A DNA stretch of 64,000 nucleotides from Craspedostauros australis (taxonomy: Eukaryota > Bacillariophyta > Bacillariophyceae > Mastogloiales > Achnanthaceae), in contig JAMXDE010000028.1 of NCBI GenBank assembly GCA_026770025.1, forward strand, positions 62,001 through 126,000, read 5' to 3'. Shown here piece after piece: positions 10,701-20,761 of this stretch (positions are counted from its first letter, which is position 1; the number at the start of each line of letters is the position of its first letter). The translations under genes were made by a program, and so were the position numbers. The notes under the pieces were generated by a model. That model was given only the letters and a program-made list of their open reading frames with translations. It made no database searches and was not told the origin of the DNA.

Positions 10701-11451
10701 ATCCCTCGCTGTAGAGCACCCTCGCGCCCTCGACGTCGCCCCTGTTGAACTTGGCATTGGCCTGCTTCTTGAGCTTGTCGCAGCGCTCCGACGCCCTCCT
10801 GAGGTCCGCAGGGTCGAAGGTCTTGTTGTTGGCGCTGGCGATGAGGCGGTGGTGATGGGCGCCGGTGATTTCTCCGCGATGCGTCGATCGTCTGGCCTCA
10901 TCGTAGGACACGCCCTGCTTGGCGGGAGGAGGCGCGGCATTGAGTGGCATGCCATTGAGGAGGGAGGCGGTGGCGCCGGGGGGTGCTGGTGCGGGCGTTC
11001 CGTTGGCGGCGGCATCCCACACGGGGTCGTGGTCATTGGCCTGCGCGTAGTCTCCCGTCCAGGAACAGGGCCCGTTGCCGGCGTCTGCGTGCTCCGCGTT
11101 GGCGCACGAGACCTGGACCTGCCCCAGCACCTGGTGGGCCAGCGGCTGGGCTTTGGAGAGCTTCTGGATCTGGATCGGGAGGTTGGAGACCATCATGACG
11201 TTGCCGTTCTGGGCCTGCGCGTCCTCCTCGTCCAGCTCGATCTCCACCGTGCAGGACGGGCACTTGCAGGGGTTGGAGGAGCCCTGGGACTCCTGCTGGA
11301 TCCATTGCTCCATGCAGGCGAAGCAGAAGACGTGGTTGCAGGCGTTGGTGACGACGGCATCGTCGTAGTTCGCCAGCATGTTGCATATCTTGCACACGAA
11401 CGGGCCGTAGTGCTTGGCGTCCGACTTCACGTAGTCTAGTTGGAGCGCCAT
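7780..11451 (-). CDS. RING-finger / multi-TPR protein with a fourfold internal repeat
   Basis: Single exon, 1223 residues; ATG (MALQLDYVKSDAKH) at 11451, the first ATG before the RING domain. An N-terminal RING-type zinc finger occupies about residues 18-75: CKIC, CNHVFCFACMEQW, then CKCPSC. Four long tandem modules begin near residues 220, 387, 567 and 765. Each opens with LKKQANAKFN(K/R)GD, continues with SLYxNRAVTFxRE and closes with EKSYIRKxRAL: three TPR motifs per module. Further TPR-like helices run from about 850 to 1120, and the tail is Ser/Arg/Lys-rich with a likely nuclear signal. TPR triplets of this type bind peptides, often chaperone C-termini; with a RING the simplest reading is an E3 ubiquitin ligase or adaptor. 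Substrate unknown. Confidence 0.85.
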   Translation of the reverse strand: MALQLDYVKSDAKHYGPFVCKICNMLANYDDAVVTNACNHVFCFACMEQWIQQESQGSSNPCKCPSCTVEIELDEEDAQAQNGNVMMVSNLPIQIQKLSKAQPLAHQVLGQVQVSCANAEHADAGNGPCSWTGDYAQANDHDPVWDAAANGTPAPAPPGATASLLNGMPLNAAPPPAKQGVSYDEARRSTHRGEITGAHHHRLIASANNKTFDPADLRRASERCDKLKKQANAKFNRGDVEGARVLYSEGLALIAPFPIENDEVKKLTASLYSNRAVTFFRERILEPSIEDCNRSLELDPLQEKTYIRKWRALTALGDMEEALNCLEEGAQALPKSRKLAEEFAKAKDAPPPPAASVAPSVMDMSVAVSVASRSVYNSHPSKGNELDRAEKLKKQANAKFNKGDIESARALYTEALNCIPGINQLQGNSLQNVHQMFSPEICDLMSMLYSNRAVTFYRDKQYRESLADCEKAVKLDPKSEKSYIRKSRALAGLELHEEACKCLEAAIRVLPRSKKIPDELEKAQDRLEEDMLRATGGAVANDDHMSVAGFTMQGIDNIRHKDYSEDLELADKLKRNANAKFNRGDISGARLLYTEALACLPNDHDNPEVRACLASLYANRAVTFFREKEFDQSVWDCDKAIQLDPKTEKSYIRKARALVSVSRADEAVECLEEGMRVVENPGRLEEELSKAREQLRFEGNAFDNGLSEQQRNDFMVSSQNLGYESNNYDEQFFVPPSRTDRRGLGAVNEGHSEEYPIAFGSDVDLERADKLKKQANAKLNKGDVAGARILYGEGLSCLPADSAQSGEGRDLAASLYANRAVTFFREKKFVATVSDCDKSLELNPKHEKSYIRKWRALMALGDFDGAFICLHTAAQELPDSQRLNEELENAKEQKELLRSMNQLIDNGDYHEARDTLRPLVKTSDNVTLWLVAARVDACLGMTDSALERINKVLMFNPRNTEAQQVRGYAMYLTGDMEGGITALRDSLDAADEETPAAVQQLEYCQQTFASFTKGQAKVKRGRYKEAVDLFSTAMLDGVEIPKESPLYGLLLTERAEAGLLAQMYEESLDDCNEAIELKYDNMTAWSVKVEVYFALGRLEEARHELSRVRKSWGAGNEIIEEAYKKTDFELRLQRADDDLHKLAESIESGLPEGMERKLDRRPSRASSSRGLMGRKGSSHGTPNGDRESGSDRRSRKSKSSKRSSSTSRRKDRKTRPSSYQNGN

Positions 11452-13009
11452 GGTGTGTTGGTGTGTTCGTCTGTTGGCAATTTGGCAATTAGGAGTTGCT
11501 GTTGCTGCTGCTGTTGCTACTGTTGCTGCTTCTGGATGGCAGTGTCGTATAATAGTTACATATATTATAATATAAGAGCAGGTGCCTGACTGAGTGCAAA
11601 CCAAGCCTCGAGGGATGGAGTGGGCCGATGCTGAGACGGAGCACTTTTTCGAACTGCGTCTTTGTGATGAATGAGGCGCGATTCGAAGCGAGGGCACGAA
11701 AAACTCCAATCTGGGTTGTCAATGACCGGCCTCTTGCGGATGACAGATGGTGGCGCCCACCGAAGCGGAGCGAAGTGATGCGAATTTAGGGATCACCTGG
11801 ACCTCTCCGCCTCTCTTGCTCGTTGAGCTATGCAATGCGATGGTATGCGATGGTATGCGATGGTATTCAATGGAGGATGATTGAGTGGGATGGGCTGCGA
11901 AGCAAGACCAGAGTGCCTCGTCTTGATGATTGGTGCCGTGGTCGCGATCTGTCAATCGCTTTGCTTCGACGATGGTGGAGTCGGCGTGTGATCCTGGTGT
12001 GGGTGGTGGGTGTGCGTGGTGGGTGCCGCTTTGTTCACTGCAGCGCCAGAGACTTCCTCCTTGCTTGTCGCTGCTTGTTCTCGTTGCTGTTGTTGCCGCT
12101 GCGCCGTGGTTCTTCTTGGCTCTGTTCTCGTGATGTTGCTGCCACCGCCACGGAGGCAGGTTTTTCATGTGCATTGCTCGCGATTCACACACACACACAC
12201 ACACAAGCCTAAATAAGCGCTATTTCTGTACTTCCAATGCCCTGTCGAGATGTCTTTGGCATTTTGGATCCGTGCAGTACTGCGCGGATACATGCGGTGT
12301 TCCATGTTGGCGACTTGTGCCGTGTTTGGGGGCGTGTTCTGTTCCCCCGTTTGTCCTTCGTCCGTAAGGAATATCAGCTGAACATGATGACCGAAACGAT
12401 GTCTGTCAGACGTCCGTCAACAGACAACGGCTGAAAAACAATTATGCCTTCTATGTTCAACGGACAAGCGGCGTTTCTGTAGTTCGGCGTACTTATGCAG
12501 GATGGTGACCAATCTGTTAAATGGAATAACTGGTCAGGCTTGGGCGTGGCGATTTGCCGTCTTTTTGTGCGCAGTGCCAGTGTGGAATGCGACACGGAAT
12601 CCAGTATTATTCACGAGCTCCTCACAATAGCCTCCAGTCACGAGTGATGATTTTGCTCTCCTACGCTGTAGACTCCACTCATGAAACTAGAGTGATATTG
12701 AAGTAATGCGGGAATGAGATGCAAACGTGGGTCGATCAAAAGAGGAACACGAAAATGGACCAAATCATGACGTTGATCGCAACACCGTGGATACGCAAGG
12801 TACAGTGGGATTTGTACGTACAAGTACATGCTTGTTGCCATCATCTACGATCTATTCCATCCAACACCAAGAGACACCATCTGCTTGCGGGTGCTCACTC
12901 TCACCCCAACGCTCATCCCATTGCAAACCACCAGGGTACTCCCAGCGGAACCAGGCACTCTCCAGAGAACGGCTAAGCGGCGCAAATCACCAACGAAGGC
13001 AAGAGGAGG
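11452..13009. other. Divergent intergenic region between RING/TPR and GNAT genes
   Basis: About 1.56 kb separating two divergently transcribed genes, so it should hold both promoters. Close to the RING/TPR start (11490-11535) is a GTTGCTGCTGTTGCT-like triplet tract, probably 5' leader. A repeated GCGATGGTAT unit occurs at about 11835-11866. A 486-bp open frame on the minus strand (12204-11719) is low complexity and not accepted as a gene. Confidence 0.5.
12186..12205. repeat. CA dinucleotide microsatellite
   Basis: Ten uninterrupted CA units in the divergent promoter region. Confidence 0.9.
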
Positions 13010-14284
13010 ATGAATGAACAACCGCGGCGCCGGTTCAGCGGAGGTTTCATCGGCAGGAGGATGCATGCACGAGCATTCGTGGCTGCGAACGTCGTCGGGA
13101 TGCTTCTGCAGACGGCGACGAGCCTGCGGCTTGGGCCACCGATACGGTCGTCACCGACGTCATCGTCATGGCCATCGTCGTCATTATCGACATCAAGGAT
13201 ATCACACTCTCGTGCTGCCATGCCATTCATCCGCAATCACGAGGGCTCTCAACAACGCCGGGACATCTCCTGCAACCTGTTCTTCCGTTCCGGACAAAGG
13301 GCCGCCGCGCAAAGCAGACGGCCCAGCAAGCCTCCCAAATGGGTCGTCGATGATCTCACGGCAGGCGTGACATTCCCGTTCCAATTCCCGCTGGAGTCGA
13401 GCGACCCTGCCGTGCCGGACCTCGTCGCAACGATCCGGTGCATGACGCCCGATGACCTCTCGCAGATCCTGCCCATGTGCGTCGAGGAGTTCGGGACAGA
13501 TTATTCTGCATCGACCTCGGCCATCCAGACAATCGCCCAGTGGTGGGAGCAAACCAGCTTCAACTTCCTTCTCACCACCTCGATACGAGCCAAGATGTCT
13601 GCGAATCAACATCGAGCGTATCACCATGATCCTCGTTCCAACAACGGCCTTCTCAGCGATCCAGCATTGATGGTCCTCACGGTTCGGGAAGAGGTGGAAC
13701 AAGACGATGATGCAGATTGTGAGAAGGGGGAGAGCAAGAGCAACAACAAGGAGACGGTTCCAGCGAAGGCCAAGATATCGTCGAGGACAGTCCGGCCAAA
13801 ACCGAAAGGCAAGCCCGCCGAACGCATCGTGGCTTTCGCTGAGCTCAGCTTACAGCCGGTGGAAGCCAACGAAAATCCGCCGCCCATACCAGTGCCTCGC
13901 AGGGTCAAGGAGCTGTACTGCGTCGCCAACAACCTGCCAGCGCTGCAAGGATGGGTCACCAACGTCCTCGTCGACACGGAAGAACGTGGCAAGGGCTACT
14001 CCAAGATACTCATGTACGCCTTGGAAGGCATTGCCAGATCGTGGAGGGAAGCCGCAACTATTGACAACGAGTGCACCTGCATTTACTTGCATGCCGATGC
14101 GGACATGGTCAGCGGGCGCGTGTCGCAGGGACTGTACGAGGGCATGGGATACGTCGCCCTAAAAAATGCAGACGGCGCGAATTCGCAATTCTCGTGGATG
14201 CTGGATGTCGGATCGGCATCGACGATGTCCAAAATACACGACGTGGAAGGCGTGCCGCTCCTCTTCTTTCGGAAGGAGCTGTGA
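13010..14284 (+). CDS. GNAT-family N-acetyltransferase, possibly organelle targeted
   Basis: Single exon, 424 residues. The acetyl-CoA binding motif A lies near residues 315-345: VTNVLVDTEERGKGYSKIL, matching the family pattern of a beta strand followed by (R/Q)xxGxG/A. A later strand (CIYLHADAD) and an aromatic GLYEGMGYVAL complete the fold. The domain is split by a Lys/Glu-rich insertion at about 235-270. Residues 18-40 (from MHARAFVAANVVGMLL) are hydrophobic, followed by a Ser/Pro-rich stretch, which looks like a signal or transit presequence. No ASAFAP-type Phe is evident, so plastid targeting is uncertain. Starting at the second Met (13061) is an alternative. GNATs transfer acetyl groups to amines; the acceptor cannot be inferred. 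Confidence 0.75.
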   Translation: MNEQPRRRFSGGFIGRRMHARAFVAANVVGMLLQTATSLRLGPPIRSSPTSSSWPSSSLSTSRISHSRAAMPFIRNHEGSQQRRDISCNLFFRSGQRAAAQSRRPSKPPKWVVDDLTAGVTFPFQFPLESSDPAVPDLVATIRCMTPDDLSQILPMCVEEFGTDYSASTSAIQTIAQWWEQTSFNFLLTTSIRAKMSANQHRAYHHDPRSNNGLLSDPALMVLTVREEVEQDDDADCEKGESKSNNKETVPAKAKISSRTVRPKPKGKPAERIVAFAELSLQPVEANENPPPIPVPRRVKELYCVANNLPALQGWVTNVLVDTEERGKGYSKILMYALEGIARSWREAATIDNECTCIYLHADADMVSGRVSQGLYEGMGYVALKNADGANSQFSWMLDVGSASTMSKIHDVEGVPLLFFRKEL

Positions 14285-14862
14285 ACGCGCATTGCGTCGC
14301 CTTGAGATGCGAATGCGGACATGCCATTGCTGCGTTGCAACATGCACTTGTCGCTCGTAATCGCAGTGTTTTGGGTACACCACTACGACTATGGTATAAC
14401 ATGTTGGAATCAGTACACCAGTTCAGCTCTCTCCCATTGCATGACAATGAAGTACTCAAATCAATTGGATGGCAATTTGCCATGATATGTTCAGCTCCTG
14501 TATCGGTGGTGCATCCGAGCCATCACTCTCTCCAGACAGATGAGTTGATAGGTGTCTCTCATGAATCACCAATAGTGGTCGGACTAGTCCAATTTCATAT
14601 CAACGACTTTGTGCTTTGTGTTGATGGTATCTTTTGTGTTGCATTTCTGGCCATCGACGATCTCGCCCAACGACCTGCGGCACCAGTTCAATCACTCCAC
14701 ACCAAGATACTACTACAAATACGAGAGTGCAATCAGCATACGACGCGTACCAATGCTCTACACAGTGAAGCGTACGACGGCGAGCTGCATTACACCCTCT
14801 TCTCCCCTGCAATCCCATATATTGCTACTCCCTTCTGAACTCCAGCATCCGTGCTCGCAACG
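14285..14862. other. Intergenic spacer between GNAT and aldo/keto reductase genes
   Basis: About 580 bp between two genes on the same strand. It holds open frames but none with a domain or a convincing start. Presumed 3' end of one gene and promoter of the next. Confidence 0.5.
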
Positions 14863-16263
14863 ATGAAGGTCCCAAGGCGTCCCTTCGGCGCCAGGCACGG
14901 CAAGCACGCGGACTCAAATCCTGCTCTGCCTCCCACAGTGCCGATCCTTGGATTGGGATGCTCCTCCTTCTCCACCTTCTTTTGGTCCCAGCAGGATCAA
15001 GAGCAGCATGATGCAGCGGCGCAGAGCAACGAGACTGAAGATGCTCCTGGCGACGCTTTCGACAGATGGTCAAGGGACCGCCTCGACCGCGATCACCCCG
15101 TCGTGCAGGAATGGATTGAAACCATCGTGATGGCAGTCTCCCAGAATGGGATCACTCTCCTGGACACGGCACCGTGGTACGGCCACGGGACATCGGAAGT
15201 GGTCCTCGGTTGGGGCATCAAGGAGCTGCTGGCACGCCACTCGGATATCCAACGATCCGATCTCGCCATCAACACCAAGGTGGGGCGGTATGAAGCCGAC
15301 CCGCAGAAGCAGTTCGACTTTTCCTACGCCAAGACCATCCAGAGCTGCCAAACTTCGTTGCAGCGCATGCAGGTAGACTACGTGGATGTGTTGCAGCTGC
15401 ACGATCCCGAGTTCGCGCCATCGTTGGAGCAGCTCTTCGAGGAGACCATCCCGGCGATGTTGCATTGCAAGAGGCAAGGGTGGTGCAAAGCGCTTGGCAT
15501 GACGGGCTATCCTTTGGAGGTTCAGCATCAGATTCTTCAAAAGACGTTGGAATATGACTGGGGTGCATCGCAGGATGATCTCGCTGACGGCGGCAGTTTC
15601 GATCCTGCGACCGTGTGGGATCAGTCGTTAACCTACGGTCATCTCAACCTGCACGATCGGTCTTTGCTTGCACATCGATTCATTTCCGGAATGGAGGCAT
15701 CGCAACCGGCGATGTCCTTCTTTGAATACTGTCAGAAACCGCGCAATACAGCAACTGCCGCGAGCGACCGCACCATCCGAGTTCTTGCGGCAGCGCCGTT
15801 GTCCATGGGGCTGCTGACGCACAGCGACCCACCCGAGTGGCATCCGGCGGATACGGAATTGAAGCATGCCTGCAAGCGAGCCGCGCAGATTTGCGAAGAA
15901 GCCAATGTGGACATCGCCTCCCTGGCGATCCTCTTCGCCATGTCCAATCCATCCATCCCATGTACCATTCTCGGCATCAAGGATCGGCAGCAGCTGAAGA
16001 TCGCGGTGGATTTGGCCAATAGATTTCAGGTCGATGAAGGAAGTACGAGCGCAACGAGCCAGGAGGAGGTGTTGGAAAGCGTGCTGGATGAAGCGGAACT
16101 GCGTGCGCACCAGCGTTTGAATGACGCGGTGGGTGGGCCATTTGCGGATGTGTGGAACAAGGGCGGAATTGTCTACCAATGGGATGGCGTGAGCTGCGCG
16201 CATGCATTTTGGAAGGACATTGAAGGAGCTGAGTTGATAGAGTGGCAAAGAAGGCAGACCTGA
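14863..16263 (+). CDS. Aldo/keto reductase related to L-galactose dehydrogenase
   Basis: Single exon, 466 residues from the ATG at 14863 (MKVPRRPFGARHGK). The catalytic tetrad of the AKR barrel can be placed: Asp in LLDTAPWYG, Tyr in the same stretch (WYG), Lys in INTKVGRYE, His in LQLHDPEF. The substrate/NAD(P) side includes LGMTGYP and, near the C-terminus, ILGIKDRQQL, equivalent to the family's cofactor-binding loop. Order and motifs resemble the plant L-galactose dehydrogenase branch, which makes L-galactono-lactone for ascorbate synthesis. The protein is much longer than that enzyme (about 320 residues) because of an acidic insert near residue 45-75 and one near 215-260. Substrate is therefore unproven. 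Confidence 0.82.
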   Translation: MKVPRRPFGARHGKHADSNPALPPTVPILGLGCSSFSTFFWSQQDQEQHDAAAQSNETEDAPGDAFDRWSRDRLDRDHPVVQEWIETIVMAVSQNGITLLDTAPWYGHGTSEVVLGWGIKELLARHSDIQRSDLAINTKVGRYEADPQKQFDFSYAKTIQSCQTSLQRMQVDYVDVLQLHDPEFAPSLEQLFEETIPAMLHCKRQGWCKALGMTGYPLEVQHQILQKTLEYDWGASQDDLADGGSFDPATVWDQSLTYGHLNLHDRSLLAHRFISGMEASQPAMSFFEYCQKPRNTATAASDRTIRVLAAAPLSMGLLTHSDPPEWHPADTELKHACKRAAQICEEANVDIASLAILFAMSNPSIPCTILGIKDRQQLKIAVDLANRFQVDEGSTSATSQEEVLESVLDEAELRAHQRLNDAVGGPFADVWNKGGIVYQWDGVSCAHAFWKDIEGAELIEWQRRQT

Positions 16264-18650
16264 CGGAGCTGAAGCACCAAGCCTCTTCAGGGAAGTATGC
16301 ACTCCGCTACATGCTTGCAAACTGGAGTTCGTCTATGAACAAAAGATACAGTACCACACTGTACACTGCAGACAATGCGATGTTAATACGCATACATCCT
16401 TCTCGACCCCCGACCATGCTAGTACGAGCACATTTGCCACATAGCACACGCACACGACTCGCTACAAAGATTCATGTCAATTGGTAATCTACTATCATTG
16501 TGATTCTATTCTCTTGAGGTTGTAGCCGCTGTGCAAACTGATGGTGTGCACCCACTCCTGCGTACAATACTAATGAAAGGCGCTGACCACTGGAAAATGC
16601 TGCGTAGGAAAATGATATTGTAGCATGCACGAGGCATCTGATGTGTCCGCTTTTGGCGTGATGTCTTGGAGTATGTGCAGTTGAGATTTTTCTTGATGTG
16701 ACTACTCTACGTTTGCGTGATGCATGGTCGGTCCCAGCAAGACGCATCCAGCGAATGCAGTCCTCGGAATGCAGCCAGCGATCGGACCATGCCACGACCC
16801 CAGTGGCTTCGATCATGATCATGTTGGTGATGTTGATGAGATTGTGGGTGCTCCAAGTCGTGGTAGTTCTCGAAACGTGCGACAGTTTCCTCTGGGAACT
16901 GTCTCCATGCAATGAAGAAATCATCCCGAGGTGGAAGTGTCTCCCCTTCGGGACAGAGTCTTGGTTTTGTTGCATTTCTGCATACCAGCTTGGCCTTTGC
17001 TCTTGTAGTGGGTAGCGTGTTCGGTCTTTTGCTCTTCGTCTGATTGCATTGCGTGTGCACCCGTATGTGATCGCACGCTGCCGTCTGCTGCTGTTGAAGC
17101 ACGGGCCCGAGCTGAGGCTGAGTCGGGGGACGCAGTTGCCGGTCCAGTCTGTGGAAGGACAGGAGGTCGTCCGCGCAATCTGATTCAGCATCATCGCTCC
17201 AGACAATGGCGGGGAACGGAAGGGCTTCGTCGCAATGGAACCTTGTGATCGAACTGCCATCGGCGATCTTCCAACGCCGAAAAGCGTTCCGTCTGTGCCT
17301 GGCGAGATGGTGCATTCTTGATCGCTGATGCCTTCTCATCGCATACTGCCTTGTTGGAATGTGGTTGTTCATCGCCACCTTGCTCCTACGCGAGCCCATT
17401 CTGCTTACGCATAGGTCTCTCATTGTGATCTGTACCATTTCCTGCTTGTGTCGATCCAGGTATCGATGGCACGAGTTGGGTGTTTGGCTTGCCTTGTCTC
17501 GTTCTTTCGGATGCGTCTCCAAGTTCCTCCCGAGCAATGCTCGTCGTATGCTGTGATGTACTCTGGAGAACGCTTGATTGAAGCTGTCTTTGATGTTGCC
17601 TGTGCCTCTCGTTGCCTCGTCGTCTCGTTTTCTCGTTGTCTTGCTGTCTCTTTTCGCCTTTTGGTTTTCTATGCGTTTGGTTTGTTGGGTTGAGTGGTCA
17701 GTTGGTTGGTATTCTATAATAGTTTGGTTGCTTGATTGCTTGATTGCTTGGCTGATCGCGTGATGGCCTCCTCCTGCTTGTGCGTCGGTTGGTGCAACAA
17801 GGTCAAGGTGATGGCCCCGAAGGGTTTGCGATTCGTATCCGGAACACGGGATCGCCAGCATCACAACCAAGGGCCGCTCACCCCCGCGTTCCCAATCGTT
17901 CAAAATGCCGGCTTCGCCGCCCTCCCTTTGGGATGATGTGAAGAGGATGCCACAATCGTGCCGATGAACGTGGATGTGCGATTGCGTGAATGAAACACAC
18001 GCACACACACACGCACACACACACGCATACGTACAATTGAATTCGTATTTCAGCCAACAGACGGCAACAGCAGCATCGAGGAATGGTCCATCACCGAAGA
18101 GCGACATGGGGCTCCCGGTGTACAGAAGAACAGATGAGGCAGCAGCTGATGGCGAAGAATTATCAGTATTCGCACAACCCCTCTCATCCTTTTGTCAACC
18201 ACACCGTCTTCGCGCCATCTGCCCGTTCAAGTGGAACAAGGCGTCCGGAGCAGGCTGTGACGTGGGAGTCCGATGCGATCCCAACCATCACGTAATCGCA
18301 TTTTGCAATTGCGAAGCACATCATCAAACTGCGCATCATTTGAATGTTCTGCGGACAATGGGGAGTGGGGAGGATCACTCCCCAGCGGAGTGGTTGATGG
18401 GGTTCGTGACGCAAGATGGTGGAGCACCATCGTCGTTTGGCGGCTTGCGTCGGTCTTTTGCGCTCAGTGCCTTGTTGGCAGCGTTGTGGGCCACCATCGC
18501 CTTCGCAAATTGTTCGCTTTTGGCTACAAAAAGAAGGAACACATCAACCTCGATGCCGAAAAGGTATCTTCGAGTCGCACGGAATGTGTCGCAGTTGGTG
18601 GTTTCCGACAGACCTTTCTCTTTTGTGTCTTGGAGCCGTTGTGGCCACCA
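16264..18650. other. Intergenic region before the Harbinger-type element
   Basis: About 2.4 kb between the aldo/keto reductase gene and the left end of the transposon. A long open frame on the minus strand (18107-16707) and shorter ones on both strands have biased, low-complexity composition with no recognised domain. A CA-rich microsatellite lies at 17995-18029. The last 250 bp contains a frame with a hydrophobic segment (ALSALLAALWATIAFA) that runs into the transposon end; this could be an interrupted gene but is weak. Confidence 0.45.
17995..18029. repeat. Imperfect CA microsatellite
   Basis: Repeated ACACACAC interrupted by CGC steps at about 10-bp spacing. Confidence 0.8.
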
Positions 18651-19023
18651 GGAACACCCAACATTTTGTCCGATTTTCATTTTTCTAGCTCGTGACTTAC
18701 TATAACGGGACTCAATACACGGCGCTGAGACAGAAAAGTGAATCAGCCGAAATCCCACAACGCATACTTAGGGTTACGCTATTTCACTTCCATTGTAGTT
18801 GGTTCAGTCTCAACAAGAGAGACCGGACAAAACCGGAGAAACTAGGTCAGACCGGACAAAATGACCGGACAAAACAGACAGACCGGACAAAACGACCGGA
18901 CAAACCGGACAGACCGGACAGGCCGGACAAAACGACCGGACAGACCGGACAAAACGGCCGGACAGAATGGATAGACCGGACAAAATTAACGAACTTAGCG
19001 GACACTTTTAACGGACAGTGTAC
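18651..19023 (+). repeat. Left long terminal inverted repeat with GACCGGACAAAA array
   Basis: It pairs with 21795-22193 in inverse orientation. Outer part: the GGAACACCC terminus, then GAGACAGAAAAGTGAATC and AGGGTTACGCTATT, all found inverted on the right. Inner part (about 18825-18985): a degenerate array of units like GACCGGACAAAAC, ending with AACGGACA steps. Such subterminal arrays are typical transposase binding regions. Confidence 0.85.
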
Positions 19024-19359
19024 CCAAACCAGGACTGAAGGTCGGCGCGGCGACGTGCGATGGATCAAATGGGAGCAACATTGCGAGTGTCTGGGTTGAG
19101 TGTGGAGGAATGCCTCCGGCAAGTATTTTTGGTTGATGCGATTAGTATGTGGAAAGTAGATAGCAACAGCTGTGAAGAGTGATGCTGGCTCTTAATGTTT
19201 TGTACTCCATTCTGAGACACTCTGCTCAAGTTCAATATGCTCTACTCAATTGAGGGTTGCCGTGCTTGGTTTCAAGATAGAAAATAAGCTTAATTTGCTG
19301 CACTTCCTGGTAGATGTGTTCTTTGAATTTGCGTTTTCCAAATTGCACATATATACTGG

Positions 19360-20519
19360 TCAGGTTTGCTGCAACTCTGATGGTGTCACCTCCGTTTGTT
19401 CAACTTCTTGGGTGTCTTGTTGGAGGAGCATACTTGCAGTGGACATGTTGAGCACCAAGCCTCCACAAGAATTCATTGCTTCTCTTGGGTGTATGCATCT
19501 ATCATGTTCCAATGAGGCCAATTCCACCATGGGGTGCAACTCTTTCTTGCCCAACTGCTTCCAATGATCGCAAAGGTGAGCTTCAAACTGGCTGAGCACA
19601 ACATCAACAAATTCAGCCATGTGGAAGCAGCATGTGTCCCACACTTCTGCAGCAGATAACTCTTCTTCAGTCATTGGCAAGACACCATCTAGCAAGTCCT
19701 GTAGAATGATGAATTTTGCTTTGCTAGCCTTTCACTTGATACAACCCTCTCTTCTTGACATGGTGGGGATGTTTGGAGTATGCTGTGGTGTTTGTGCTAT
19801 GTCTTGACCACTCCTTTCTTGTTGATTCTGTGGAATAATGATGATTTCACTCAGGATTTGGCTTCTGTGCGATTCTTCAAGCTTGGCATGATGCCTGGCT
19901 GTCTGAGTTCCTGAGAGATGAAATGAGAGAGCTTGTCCCAAACATTCGAGAAGAACGAACTGTTGCGAAAATGCAAGCTTGTCCATCCACGGATGCAGGA
20001 GCAGCAAGAAGCATTCTCCGATTGGACTGCTTGATGTGTTGTGCCAAGAATAGACAAAGAACAGACCGAGTTGCCAAGTACCTGCAACAAACATGGAACA
20101 CAATGACAAGACAGTGATACAACCAAAGTGAGGACAACAGAATGCAGAGAGAGGAAGCTCACAAATCAAACTTCATTCGTTCTTGCTCTGTGCTTGTCAT
20201 GATGACAGTGCCTGCCTCAAGGGAAGCAGCCACAGGAACAGCATCATCAATGTCTTGGACTTTTCTCACTATGGTGATCCACAACCATGATCCATCTATC
20301 CCACACATGCTGAAAAATTCCACAACACTTTGGCTATGACAGGACTTGCACTCCACATACTCTGATGTCTTCCTTGCATTGGATGACAATGATTGGAGTC
20401 CTGTGGAAAATGCCCTCGAGAATGAATATTTCTGACACAGACTTTCTATGTTGAAACTTCTTTTCTCTTGACTCAACACTTGCACATTGCAACAGCATCA
20501 ATCTCACAACCAAGAACAC
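19360..20519 (-). pseudogene. Possible accessory ORF remnant of the Harbinger-like element
   Basis: Several open stretches on the minus strand lie end to end in shifting frames: SRAFSTGLQSLSSNARKTS with a CKSC pair near 20365, then LHPWMDKLAFSQQF near 19985, then a last piece to 19360 with MTEEELSAAEVWDTC. Their composition looks protein-like, and such elements often carry a second, oppositely oriented gene (Myb-like). I cannot name a domain. The frame is broken several times, so it is non-functional if it was ever a gene. Confidence 0.35.
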
Positions 20520-20761
20520 AGCGATGATGTTGACAAATCCTCAAGGAGGGAAGATCAACCATAATGCACCAAACATATTGGCAATTTCACACCTAATGGA
20601 GAGAATACCAATGACAACAAAGCCAGCAGCATTGCCACCACATCACATCAACAGAAGCCACACATACCCTCTGTACAAATGCTTGTTGTTTAACCATTGG
20701 GTGTCCTGGAACAAGGCCTTATTGCTGAACTGGTCTTTGCCCTTTGTTTCTTGACATGACA

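Noticed and set aside
11719-12204. 161-codon minus-strand frame upstream of the RING/TPR gene
   Set aside because: Lies in a CA-repeat and triplet-rich promoter region; no domain; not linked by splice sites to the gene.
16707-18107. 466-codon open frame on the minus strand
   Set aside because: Begins at CA-repeat DNA, is rich in His/Arg/Gln/Ser, overlaps other long frames and shows no domain or steady codon preference. Length alone is not enough.
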